Below are positions 45,994 to 56,500 of a stretch of 64,000 bases of DNA, piece by piece. The notes under the pieces are model-generated. The model saw only the letters and a list, made by a program, of their open reading frames with translations, made no database searches and had not been told where the DNA came from. The translations under genes and the position numbers were made by a program. Source of the stretch: Choanephora cucurbitarum (taxonomy: Eukaryota > Mucoromycota > Mucoromycetes > Mucorales > Choanephoraceae); the NCBI GenBank assembly GCA_025331435.1, contig JAIWNI010000007.1, forward strand, positions 248,001-312,000, read 5' to 3'. Each line of letters begins with the position of its first letter. The stretch's first letter is position 1.

Positions 45994-46345
45994 GATTGAT
46001 TTTGTGTTTTACAACAAATCATTTGAAAGAAGGATTTTCTTCTCTTTGCTTCAATATACAGTATTATACTGCAATAACGGAGTCCGGTATGGATGAAAAA
46101 GTCGTCCGTGATTGTGAGACTTTCATTATCTCTTATTAAACCAAAAAAGAACTAATGATGCAATGTAGAAAGTTTCTTCACCTAACGTAAGTACTGTACG
46201 GTACTGAAACCCTGCAATATCGACTCCGTTATTGCGAAGCAGTACTGTAAGATTTAAGTTCCATTGTAAAGTCTGTTAGTAATTCTCTTGATATGATGTT
46301 TAAATCCTATTACCCTTTTTATCCATGAAGATGGTTCATTTTAAT
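45994..46345. repeat. Duplicated 5' flank, copy B (with MITE insertion)
   Basis: This is the second copy of the flank described at 42946-43105. It diverges by roughly a fifth to a quarter of positions and is split by a 189-bp element at 46059-46247. The halves around the insertion line up with the uninterrupted copy A. Confidence 0.75.
46059..46247. mobile_element. MITE of Tc1/mariner type, 189 bp
   Basis: The element begins CAGTATTATACTGCAATAACGG and, from the other end, CAGTACTGCTTCGCAATAACGG, with CAGTA and GCAATAACGGAGTC matching exactly. TA flanks it on both sides (46057-46058, 46248-46249). The homologous flank at 43 kb reads CAATA-TA-AGATTT, which is the empty site. It lies in the presumed promoter of the 45-kb PD-(D/E)XK-like paralogue. 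It has no coding capacity. Confidence 0.85.
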
Positions 46346-46580
46346 ATGAACACTACGACGCGTATTAGAACCCAGCTGGTTTCTTTGTTAACAGCTATGC
46401 ATCTCTGTTTTGCAAAAGCAGTTTGGAGAGGGTGTATCATGGACTTGAATGATAAAAGTGTCAACTTTTTTCTTGCTCAGGTATGTTCAGTAAGGTAAAG
46501 GAGGCTCTCTGTTAAGTTTCAAGGCGACCGGTGAGGATAAACAGATCTTGGTTTTCTGCATAAAGAATAATAAAAAACTG

Positions 46581-46632
46581 AAAGAAAAGACTCAAAAGAG
46601 AGCAGATAAAACCTGTGTACCCGGAGTTTAAA
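46581..46632 (+). repeat. MULE terminal inverted repeat, left
   Basis: It contains AAAGAAAAGA followed by ATAAAACCTGTGTACCCGG and AGTTTAAA. The 27-bp core at 46606-46632 matches the right repeat in inverse orientation with two mismatches. Confidence 0.75.
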
Positions 46633-46873
46633 CACATAAAATAGTAAAAGTTGTCAATAGACTTTAGCAGAATCACTTTACACTTTTTGCTTCATCATAG
46701 TGTACTAATCGGTTTTGAGAAGACATTCATATCACTATGGTCTGAAAAATTAGAATAGAATCTCATTTCCATGTTAAAACATATTATGTATATTGATGTG
46801 ATAAAGAAAAAAACTAAAAAAGAGCAAAATTAGCGTTTAAGCTTATAGCAAACAAAGATTGTGTTTGTTACTG

Positions 46874-48313
46874 TTAAAAGCTCTTGTGACATTCAAAAAA
46901 GTCGTCAAGTTCCTTCAAGCACTTCGATGAGTAGCTGAGATTGTCTGTTTTGTAAAGTGTGGTCTTGTTTTCAGATGATTGCACTTTGCCAACTGTAAAA
47001 TAATACACATCAGATGTATGAGTTGAATATACTCTGGCATGCAGTGCATATTCAGGGTTTTGAGGCCACCGAACAGCAGGTTCATAGATAGATAAATTGT
47101 CTGGAAAGCAAGGCTGACAATCGTCTTCTTTCACTTCGCTTTTGTGGTCAACTAACTTTGGATCAAAATTTGTTGGATCCACGATAAAAAGAAATTCAGT
47201 GTTAGATTCCTCTGAAATCAAATTGCTTTTGAAGTTATCGCATTTTGAGTTTTGTCTTGACTTGTAAAGTAACTCTTTATGGTATGCTGCTTCGAACTGA
47301 GGTTTCGATTTAGTCATTTCTGTACGTTTTTCTTTCTGATCCTTCAACTTTTTTGCATTGTAAAATTGAAGCATAGTAGGATGTCTTCCCTTGATGAAGG
47401 GTAACATTTCTTGTACTTTGCATTCAATCTTCGATTCATCTTGCTGCTGAAAGCACATGCTAAACTAATAGACAGGAGAAATAGACAAAAGAGAGCACAA
47501 AATAGGTAACAGGGCATTTAAAAACCATTGAAAACATGCATATGCTTCGTTCCGTTCGCCTTTCACAAACAGAGTATTGCGACTCCAAACAAAATCGTGG
47601 ATGAGCCGGTTTCCAACTAAAACATTGCCTGTTGTATAATCATTGAAAGACTTGAGAAGTATCATGTTGGATTCATTTTTTTGATCATATGTAAAGACGA
47701 AGAGGTTATTGATTGTAGGCAATACACAGCGAAGCAATAGCTCGAATGGTGCGTCTATATAATAAGAATTATTTTTGTTACTGCCGAGTCTAAGGTTACT
47801 AATCAAAGCAGGCTTGCCGACAATAGCTCTTTTCATTATCAAGACTTCTTCCGCATCTTTTTTCTCCACGACATCATCTTCTACTGTTATAAAACTTTTT
47901 TCTTCTACAGCAACTTCTGAATCTAGAAAAAAATGATTTTGTGAATTAATAGACTTGAGTACTTCAAAAGACAGAACAGATAGTGCATATGTCGTGCCTA
48001 AAATGTTAATACCCAAGCTTTCTTCATTACAAGAACTAATGTAATCAGTTAAACTGGAACAATCTTCTTTAATATTATTTATATCAGACGCAACGGCCTT
48101 TTCATTCAATTCATCTGCATCAATTGAGAATTGTGGCATGAAATGGTTGCAACTAACGACATCATGATCGCATAAATGACACTCGACTTCATCCGGAATC
48201 CCTTCCCCTTTGTTTGGGTAGTTCTTCTTGATATCATCTAAGTCTTCTTCAACTTCATAGTTTCTCCTGACTTTCACAATATCAGTCAAATCTACTACTG
48301 CATCATACTTCAA
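46874..48313 (-). CDS. Unknown protein-coding region inside the MULE
   Basis: Two open stretches, 48313-47465 and 47458-46874, can be joined by an intron from a GTTACC donor near 47507 to a TTTAG acceptor near 47461, giving about 460 residues. The first part is acidic and contains a Cys/His patch (VECHLCDHDVVSCNHFMPQF). The second is Lys/Glu-rich with PAVRWPQNPEYALHARVYST. I recognise no domain. Upstream, an in-frame acidic run (ENLEEDEEEVKTDVEVEDLG) ends in a TGA just before 48313, so the region was probably once longer, perhaps fused to or following the transposase. It could be the C-terminal part of the transposase polyprotein or an accessory ORF. Confidence 0.4.
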
Positions 48314-48469
48314 ATCTCATTCATCTGCTATCCCAAGATCTTCAACTTCAACATCTGTTTTTACTTCTTCTTCATCTTCTTCCAAATTTTCAGCTATACT
48401 TTCTCTCTTTTGACTTTACTAAGAGAGCGACAAAGTACTGCTCTTCTTTTTCTTGATTTTTTCTCTTGC

Positions 48470-50127
48470 TTTAGTTGATTTGAGAATCAAGATTGCCAAA
48501 AAGTGCCTCAGAATTGTCTGGAGCACGACCGTCGCTTTCCTTGTAGAAATGGACGAGTTGCTTGATCTTTCTGAATCGCTTCTCTTGGCCGTAACGATGT
48601 GCGATTCCGTCTTCTTAGTAACTTGAGAGAAGATGCACATCATTTTGGGCAAACTACAGTATGTGTCTCAAAGATGCAGACAAGCTCAACTTCTCATTCA
48701 TAGTACGGTAAGGAGCACTATGGTATGCTTCAGCCGAGTTCGAAGTTCTTGTGGGATGAGCAGCAAGCGATTCCCTCACCAGAGATTGGCGGTTGAAAAT
48801 CATGCTGCTGACAGCGTATCTCATCCACCATCTGAGCCATCTACGGCAGTTGGGAAACTTGCTGTGAATCAATCCAACTGTTTTCAGGAAGGTTGATTGT
48901 GCCTTTGCAGCTCTTAGCTTGTAGGCGAGAGCCAAAAACTCATTTTTCATCTGTGGAGGTACAGCAGAATGGTTTTTCACTACTCGCTGTACGCTCTGCA
49001 TCAAGTGCATGTGGCATCTTTTGAGGTAGCTAACCCCTTCATTCAATTGTTCAGGAGTGCCGCTGCCATTGGCACTGTTGTTATAATGATAGTTGAAGGC
49101 ATACAAAAAGCCTGACCGATGTGCTGCAGAGAAACCGATTACAGCACCAAGAAAGCGATGCTTTGCAACATCTATATGCTCAAACAACTTAATAAGTTAT
49201 GTGGCAAAAGTACTTGCTTCGAGACTCCCAATGACTGCTTGGAAAAAGAACAATGCTTTTCCGCATTTCAGGAACGTAAATAAGGGAAGAACACAAGTAC
49301 TTCTTGTCATTGGCAACAGCTTTATATGTAACATCTGTTACGATAGTCTGTGTTGCAAAAGGAAGGTTATATTTCAACAAGTTAAAAGCAATCATGAAGT
49401 CCTTGTCATTGGCAGCCTGTGCATAGGTAATGTAGCTTTTGTATTCTTTTTTTTTTATCTCGCTAAGATCACTCAAAAAACCAGTACTCTTACTGATACC
49501 TAAGGATGCCTTGGTGATATTCAGTTGATATTTTGCTCTATCTTAGTTGACTAATGCAGAGCTTATCTCCTTGGCCATGCTGGTGAATTGTCCAAGTAGA
49601 GAAGTGACACCGATACTGAAACTCTTTGGTGCAATGAATTGGTCATTTTGAACCTTTTCGTGTAGAACTTTGTCTTCCTCTCCCGAAAGATGGAGTCTCC
49701 TGTATTTGTCATGAGAATGTCTGCCTTCACACTTAACAACGCAGCTAGTCAAATTACTAATTTCGTCGTAGATCAACAGCTACTTTGCATTTCCTATGCT
49801 TTAATGCTTCTTTACAATGAAAACAGGTCTGTGATTTTATTTTTTCTAAAGTTTAAGAAGGTCTCATATCTTTATTAAAAAAAAAGGACAGATTTCTTGA
49901 TCACAATAAACTGCCCCGAGGCATTTCTTGTAACAAGTAGGGCAACCTCTGATATTCTTTTTTAAACTTCCTGTCAGTGCCCAGCCGGTATCAAGATTAC
50001 ACTTGTTGAATGTATCTTCTAGGCCCTTGCATGGCTCAATAGTAAATCTCCCGAAATGTCTACCATCTGGAAACTGGTACTTAAAGTAGTCTTTCTTGTG
50101 GCATTCTTTATCTATCAATTGATTCAT
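48470..50127 (-). pseudogene. MULE-type transposase, frameshifted and catalytically altered
   Basis: Minus-strand blocks in order: a Cys-rich N-terminal DNA-binding region (GCPTCYKKCLGAVYCDQEIC, TCFHCKEALKHRKC, then CEGRHSHDKYRRLH); TIVTDVTYKAVANDKKYLCS with the first catalytic Asp; GAVIGFSAAHRSGFLYAFNY; the Cys/His segment YLKRCHMHLMQSVQRV; FPNCRRWLRWWMRY; and RTSNSAEAYHSAPY with the catalytic Glu. In MULE transposases the second Asp normally stands where this copy has Gly (V-I-G-F-S in place of V-x-D-F-S). A frameshift lies between the zinc-binding blocks near 49760. The 3' end can be extended by an intron to GIAHRYGQEKRFRKIKQLVH. The element is therefore probably inactive. Confidence 0.7.
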
Positions 50128-50191
50128 GACTCGAGTGTGGTTTGTTATAGTGCAAAAAAGATAAAAAAGTGTAATTTCTACCTTTGTACTA

Positions 50192-50240
50192 TTTAAACTT
50201 CGTGTACACAGGTTTTATTTGCCCTTGTGATCTTTTCTTT
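50192..50240 (-). repeat. MULE terminal inverted repeat, right
   Basis: The reverse complement contains AAAGAAAAGA, then ATAAAACCTGTGTACACGA and AGTTTAAA, matching the left repeat. The 27-bp core is at 50192-50218. Confidence 0.75.
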
Positions 50241-50329
50241 TTAAAGGGTACAAAGCCGTGTTTACTTAAAGTCCTTTAAATGTCAACAAGAGGGATAAAA
50301 AAAAAGACTGGATATATAAAAGGAAAAAG

Positions 50330-50940
50330 GGGATCAAGAAAATCGAGGGTTCGGAAAAGTTATACTTGACGTTGGTTATCGAGGCTAAGAAGGTGATGGG
50401 TGGTAGTAGCAATTGCAGCTGTAGGTGTGAATGGTTTGTCGTGGAAAATGAAAAGCCAATGGGTTTGCCAGATACCTAAGAGAGTACAAACAAAAATTTG
50501 TTCGACAGATAGGGATGCCAATTGGAGGGAATGATCATGGAGGCTAGTGATGAAGACGAATCTATAAGTACAGGAGAGCTATGTGAGGGATATCGGATGG
50601 TGCGAGTTGGATAGAAAGGTTAACGAATATAGAGAGAATCAACGATCAGACCGAAAGTTCTTAAGGCACAGAGGAAGAAGAAGTGGTCAATAGAGTCTTC
50701 AGCAGTAAGGCAAACTGGGCATCTGGAGTCGGGGAAGGATTTAGGGCGTGGAGGACAGAGCGACAAGAGATTTTTCTATGAAGGAGGCGAACCAGATTGT
50801 ACGAGCGGATAAAAGAATGGAGAGGGGCCAAAAGGTGGGCCAGTTGGTTGTAGAGAGAATATTCGAGGGTGTAGTTGTAAGCGGACGACTAAGTATCTTG
50901 CAGGATTGGATAGAGGTAGCCGGTGCTAAGTGATCTTTCT
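50330..50940 (-). pseudogene. LINE (non-LTR retrotransposon) remnant, C-terminal end
   Basis: On the minus strand, RLLHRKISCRSVLHALNPSP and, in a shifted frame, RCPVCLTAEDSIDHFFFLCA form the zinc-binding (zf-RVT) motif that follows reverse transcriptase in many LINEs. Further downstream is the block LGIWQTHWLFIFHDKPFTP. Stops and at least one frameshift interrupt it. The reverse transcriptase itself is not present, and what remains is the 3' end of the element. Confidence 0.65.
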
Positions 50941-51493
50941 CTCTTGGAATGCAATCTATTTCCAGAATAAGGCGTAAGCTAAGACACATCTTGATTTGAT
51001 TGCTTAACTTCCTTATATGGTTCTTTTGAGACACATTCTAATCAGACAAATCATATCAACTACAGAAAATGTCTATTTCTATTTTTGAATCTTGAAATTA
51101 AAATTACTTTTATTTCATGGCACTAGCTTAAATAAGAATATGCGTATATCACCTGTAAAGGAATGAATGGTTGATTAAGCTTATATGATCTTATGCAAAA
51201 AAGAAATATGCTTATTTTATCCTGAAACCTATCGGACTAAGAATACCACGCGCTTAAATTGATTATTTTTTTGTGTTTATTAGATATAATATGTATGTTA
51301 CAGTATAGAGACAGTATGTAAATAAGCAAAAGAGAAAGAGAAACGATTATGTACGCATGGTCATAAAAGAAAAAGATTTACACTAATGAGATCTGAGTTT
51401 TAAGATACATCAAACACACAGAGAGAGAGATAGAAAGGAGAAAGATAAACAAGCAAGGAAATGAGGGAGAAATTATTTACAGAGAGAATGGCT
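50941..51493. other. Intergenic region downstream of the small ORF
   Basis: AT-rich, no supported gene. At its left edge is a third copy of the short repeat GCAATCTATTTCCAGAA (50954-50970 region). An AG dinucleotide run lies near 51421-51429. Confidence 0.45.
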
Positions 51494-51850
51494 TCAAAAG
51501 ACAGCTTTACATACGATAGGTTGAGCAATAGGTGGATGGCGAGATTCTCCCACACTTAAGGATCGAGGACGTTTTGAAGTGTCAGATACATGGAGTTGAG
51601 AGACAGCTTGGTGAAGTGGAATGAAACTAGAGTCTTGAATAAGTGGATTGCCAGCACGTACAATTGAGTTTTCACTATGTCTCTGTGAATGATCTTGATA
51701 ATGTAGGATTTGTTGAAGCTCTAGGCATGCATTCTGTACATCTTCCAGGTCCATAAAATCTCTTGTTGAAAGCCAACAATCCTCTTTTTTATGGGTCATT
51801 ATAGTCATTGTAGGTTTCTTGGGACATGGTGCAATTAAGTCAAGTTGCAT
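51494..51850 (-). CDS. Hypothetical protein, 118 residues
   Basis: This ORF starts with ATG at 51850 (MQLDLIAPCPKKPTMTIMTH) and is open to 51494. It contains a helical patch, FMDLEDVQNACLELQQILHY, and a Ser/Arg-rich part, TSKRPRSLSVGES, that could be a phosphorylation site. I recognise no domain and no signal peptide. It lies head-to-tail 110 bp downstream of ETR1 and is preceded by an A/G-rich leader. The ATG start and the ordinary residue mix make it more credible than other short ORFs here, but it could also be a long 3' region of the upstream gene. Confidence 0.45.
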   Translation of the reverse strand: MQLDLIAPCPKKPTMTIMTHKKEDCWLSTRDFMDLEDVQNACLELQQILHYQDHSQRHSENSIVRAGNPLIQDSSFIPLHQAVSQLHVSDTSKRPRSLSVGESRHPPIAQPIVCKAVF

Positions 51851-51960
51851 AGTTTTTACAAGAGAAAAAAAAGGGGGAAACAAAGAAAGAAAAAAATAAT
51901 AAAAAGAGACTTTATTTATACTAAAATAGTGGTACAAATGATCTAGGGTGAAAATCACGT

Positions 51961-53317
51961 TTAGAAAACCACGACTTGTTTGCCAGTAGCAAAGCCTGAA
52001 ATTCCTTGTTCAACAGAACGTTTCATTGTCTCTTCATCCCATTCAACCTGATTCCACTTGGGTTCCTTGAGTTTCCCTTGACTCATCAACTGAATGATAT
52101 CCTCAAACATAGCATAACGTTCTTCTTTACTATGCACATCAGACCATTTAGAAACCCAGAATCCATGGAAATGAATGTTCTTAAAGATAAGCAAAGAGGC
52201 AGGCAAAGAAAGTGGACTCTTTGACATGGCACCATAGGTAACATAGTGACCATTAGCACTTGTAAAGAAAAATAAAATTAAGTGAGATACCATTTCTTTT
52301 GATTCAATAAATGCCTTTTACCCAATATATCTTGCCATTTCTGTCGCACTCTTTCCACCTACACAATTCAAACCCAAGAGAGGAGATTGACTGCCTACCC
52401 AACTCTTGATCTGCTTTCTCATATCATGACTTCCAAGCTTATCGTCAGTAACAACATGTGTTGCGCCAAGGTCCTTTAACTCTTGAGTAAGCTGATCAAT
52501 TTCGGGTCTATAGAAAGGTCAGATGACCCCTTTTATTAATTTAACATCTTTTGCTTGTATGACCTTACCTGTTACGTACAACATTGATTGTATTCAAACC
52601 CCATGCTTTTGCGATCTGAATGACAGCTTGACCAACAGCACTGTTTCCACCATTTTGAATGACATAATCACCTGATACAATTCAATATTCATGATACTCT
52701 ATAATTTTAAGTTTTTTTTTACCTTGCTTTAAATCAACAAAATCTTTCAACATACGATAAGCAGTACAGGGATTAACAGAGATTGTGGCCTTTTGAATCA
52801 AAGAGACATTATTGGCCTTAGGGAGCAATTGGAAATCAGAGGCAGGTCCAGCAGCATGAGTACGCCAGGTACCATATCCACTTTTGGCCATCACCACTTG
52901 ATCGCCTACTTTCAATGAGGATACATCATCACCTACAGCCACCACTTCAGCTACACCTTCATTGCCACCTACAGCCAACAATTCATCTGACTCATCACCG
53001 AGTTTTTGGAATTTGGGCTTGATAGGATAGACACCTTGGATCATGTTGACATCAGCTGGATTGATAGGCGAGGCAAGGAATTTGACATGAACTGTATCTG
53101 CTGTAAGAGCTGGAAGTCGATAGGAATGCCATCTATATGAAATGATAAGTAGGACTGAACATGGATTGATTTTACAGTCTTACTTTAAGACTTGAGAAGG
53201 TTGACCATAATCAGCAAAGACCATGGCATTGGCAGTAATATCTGATTTCCCAGAATAAGCGCGTCTCACCATCCATCTTACAGGTTGTATTTTGATTGAA
53301 TGAAGTAATAATCCCAT
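51961..53317 (-). CDS. ETR1: Mitochondrial 2-enoyl thioester (enoyl-ACP/CoA) reductase
   Basis: Exons 53317-53184, 53132-52723, 52671-52569, 52507-52322 and 52258-51961 give 376 residues, the family length. The enzyme belongs to the MDR (zinc-free quinone-reductase-like) superfamily and reduces trans-2-enoyl thioesters with NADPH in mitochondrial fatty acid synthesis, which feeds lipoic acid production. The N-terminus is a basic presequence ([20 protein letters not shown]). Then come [39 protein letters not shown], the cofactor-loop region [39 protein letters not shown] and [20 protein letters not shown]. These match Etr1/MECR. It stands head-to-tail with the Dbp10 gene, 209 bp away. Confidence 0.95.
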
Positions 53318-53526
53318 ATCTAATTCTCGAGAAAAATAATAAAAAAAAAAGAATGACTATCCAAAAGAAAAAAAAATATTTGTTTATGACGCTTTGATTT
53401 AATGTCAGATGAAGCTAAAAAAAGAAAGGCAGGCATTTAATACAGTGAAAAATAGATATATATTACAGAAAATAAGATGAAATGCGATGAAATCTAAATG
53501 AAATATAATATAGAAAAAAATGAAGT

Positions 53527-56500
53527 TTATCGACGGCCTTTACCACCCTTGGATTTACGACCAGGACGAGTGGATTTGGCTTTTCTCTTTTCATAGGCAA
53601 TACGGTCCTTACGAATCTGACTGGCATTCTTCAATTCACTCTTGGTGTGAATATCACCCACACGCTTCTTGCCCAAGCCATTCTTGTCCACTTGTTCACC
53701 CTCTTCATTCATCTTGCGCTTCTTTATCTTCTTATCGTAATCATAACTAAACTTGTCTAGAGGCTTAGCATCTTCTACCTTGTTGTGACGGAATCGCTTC
53801 TTGCTCAAGTTGCCTGCATTGGCCAATTCACGTTCACCTGCACGAGGCAATTTGATGTGCTTCTTCTTGGCCCATTCATCAAATCGACCACTCTTGAAGG
53901 AGGCAGAGATCAGGGCACCACTTTCGGTACGAATCATCTTCTTGTTGTCTGAACCAATACCTGAACCCTTCACAAACTTGTGCTTCTTGGCATCCCAACG
54001 AAGCATGTTCTTGTTCTTCTGAATGCCTTCATTATCATCACCTACTAAATCCAATTGAGCCTTACTGGCCTGTTCCATAAAACTGCCTTCATTGTTCATA
54101 GAGTAACCACGCTCTGTGTTGGCATCGCGTTGAGTGTAAGACATGTAATATTCTTCGTCACGGTAGCTCTTTGTCTTTTTATCTAAAGAAAGGGTTAAGC
54201 GTGTGCTGTTGAACAGTCGCATGTCATTCTTTACCTTCTGGTATATTAAATGCCTTGGCTAATTCCTCTTCTTCTACATCACCACCTAACTCTTCTACCA
54301 CCTTACTTTCATCACGATGTTCAACAGGCTGATTGATGACAGCTGCCTCAGCCTGTGTCTTTGTCTTATGAGCACTGATGATCTTATCGACATGTTGACG
54401 ACGTTCACGCATCATGGCAGTAGCAGGTGTTATCTTGCGTTGACCACGTACACCAAACTCAAAGATAGTTTCGGCAGGACGGAATCCACTGATGGCATTC
54501 AACATGTTGACACGCTCTATCTCAGCTGTACTTTGGTTTTCTTCATTCATCACCAAGGGATGCAAGTTGTTATAGGCCATCTTCTTCAACACTTCCTTTG
54601 CTCGTGTGTAACTTTCGGGAGAAGCGCGGGGTTTGGTACGGTTATAGAGCTTGTAGGCATTCATGGCAGTACGATAAGTACCTTCGAGGGCAGCGTCCTT
54701 GGAGATCTTGTCTTCTACCCAGGCCTTATCGTCAATCAAGGCATCCTTGGGCATGGCACCCAAGACCAGTTCAGAGGTATAATCGTATTCGTCCTTTTCA
54801 CCGCCCAACACAAGTGGACGTGTCAAGAAGAGATGAAGATCGACAACATAAGGTAATTCTTCTGAAGTCACAAGTGAGTAGGCCCAACCACGACGACCTG
54901 CACGAGCAGCACGACCTACACGATGAACAAAGACTTTGGAAGAACCACAGAAGTCATAGTTGATGACGTTTTCCAAGATAGGGATATCGATACCACGGGC
55001 AGCGACATCTGTCACAACCAAGATGTTGGTCAAGCCATTTCTGAAACGATTGATCTGAATGTTACGTGCTGTTTGGTCCAATGAACCATAGACATAGGAG
55101 ACTTGATAGCCAGCAATGTCCAACACGTTAGCAAGGTATTCGACATGATGCTTTGTGGCTGCAAAAACAATCGTCTGATGGTCTGCCTCTGTGCCTGATT
55201 TCTCTTCTTTGTTTTTCTTTTTGTGTGTCTTTTTGAACTTTTTGTTGTCGCCAGGTTCCTCGTTATGTGTTGTCTTGGGGAGCTTGATGATGTTCTTGAG
55301 GAGATAGAGCAAGGCACCTTCTTTTTCGTTGTCCTTGACAGAGAAGAAAGCCATCTCAAGGTCACGCGAAATCTTGGTATCCACATCCAAACGAACCAAC
55401 GTAGGCTCCTGTAAACCTGCCTTGGCAAAATCAACCAACATTTTGGGCAAAGTGGCTGAGAACAACAAGGTTTGACGTGTAGGAGGTAAACGTGAGAGGA
55501 TTTCATGCAACTGAACAGCAAAACCCATTTCAAACAGACGATCTGCTTCATCAAACACAACATATTCAATCGTACGCATATCCAAGTTCATTTCGACCGC
55601 CAAGTGCAATAGACGGCCTGGTGTGGCAATCAAGATATCTGGGTTGGAGGCAATCATCTCAAACTGTTCGTCCAAACTATCACCACCCACAATACAACCA
55701 CTACGTAAATCTGTGTATTTCATCAGTTCCTTACAGACCTTTTGTGTCTGAAGCGCCAATTCACGAGAAGGAGACAACACAAGACCACGAGCACCCGTCT
55801 TAGCTGAGTGTGTCTTGAGTCTCTCGAGCATGGGAATCAAGAAGGCAGCTGTTTTACCGGAACCGGTACGGGCCATACCGACTACATCATCGCCTTCCAA
55901 AATAAGTGGAATACATTTACGTTGAACAGGTGTAGGTACTTTAAAACCTTTATGAATAATGGCCTTGAATACTGGGTTACTTAAACCTATACAGAACAGA
56001 GGTTAGCTCTATCTTCTAGTGCCATTCCATTGAACTTTTTACCCATCGATTGAAAACCACCAGACTTTTTGTTTTTACGATTGGCAGCTATATTCTCGGA
56101 AGCAATGAATTTCTCTTCTTGCTCATCATCCTCACTGTCGTTCATGTTGATAGGCTTTTGTTGTTTGACAGAAGCAGAAGGAGCAGCAACAGGTACAGCT
56201 GCTGGTTTCTTGGCCTTGAATTGACCAAACATGTCTTGTTCGAGATCAGAGTCATCGTCACTGTCATCGCTGTTAAATCGGTCTAGATCACTGTCGCTAT
56301 CCATGATAGATTTGGCTGTGCTGCTAACAGGCACAATCTCGAACTCGGAGTCCTCATCGTCTTCTTGATCCTTCTTTTTCTTCTTGTCCTTGTTGTATTT
56401 CTTACGCTGAAATTCTTGCTTCTTTAACTTGGACTTGGACAGTTCTTTCTTTGGCTCTTGTTCCTCTTTGGCTGATGCCTTTTTGGCTGGTCCCTTTTTG

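Larger units (their letters stand above)
46581..50240 (-). mobile_element. Decayed Mutator-like (MULE) DNA transposon
   Basis: A stretch of at least 3.66 kb is bounded by inverted repeats (46581-46632 and 50192-50240) that share AAAGAAAAGA and ATAAAACCTGTGTAC with few mismatches. Inside, the minus strand encodes a MULE-type transposase and a second open region. True ends may lie further out, since weaker similarity continues beyond the listed limits. I could not define a target-site duplication. Confidence 0.7.

Noticed and set aside
46459..50287. TGTCAAC on both sides of the MULE as a target-site duplication
   Set aside because: The sequences just inside do not pair as inverted repeats, and 7-bp matches arise by chance; the true ends are not defined.
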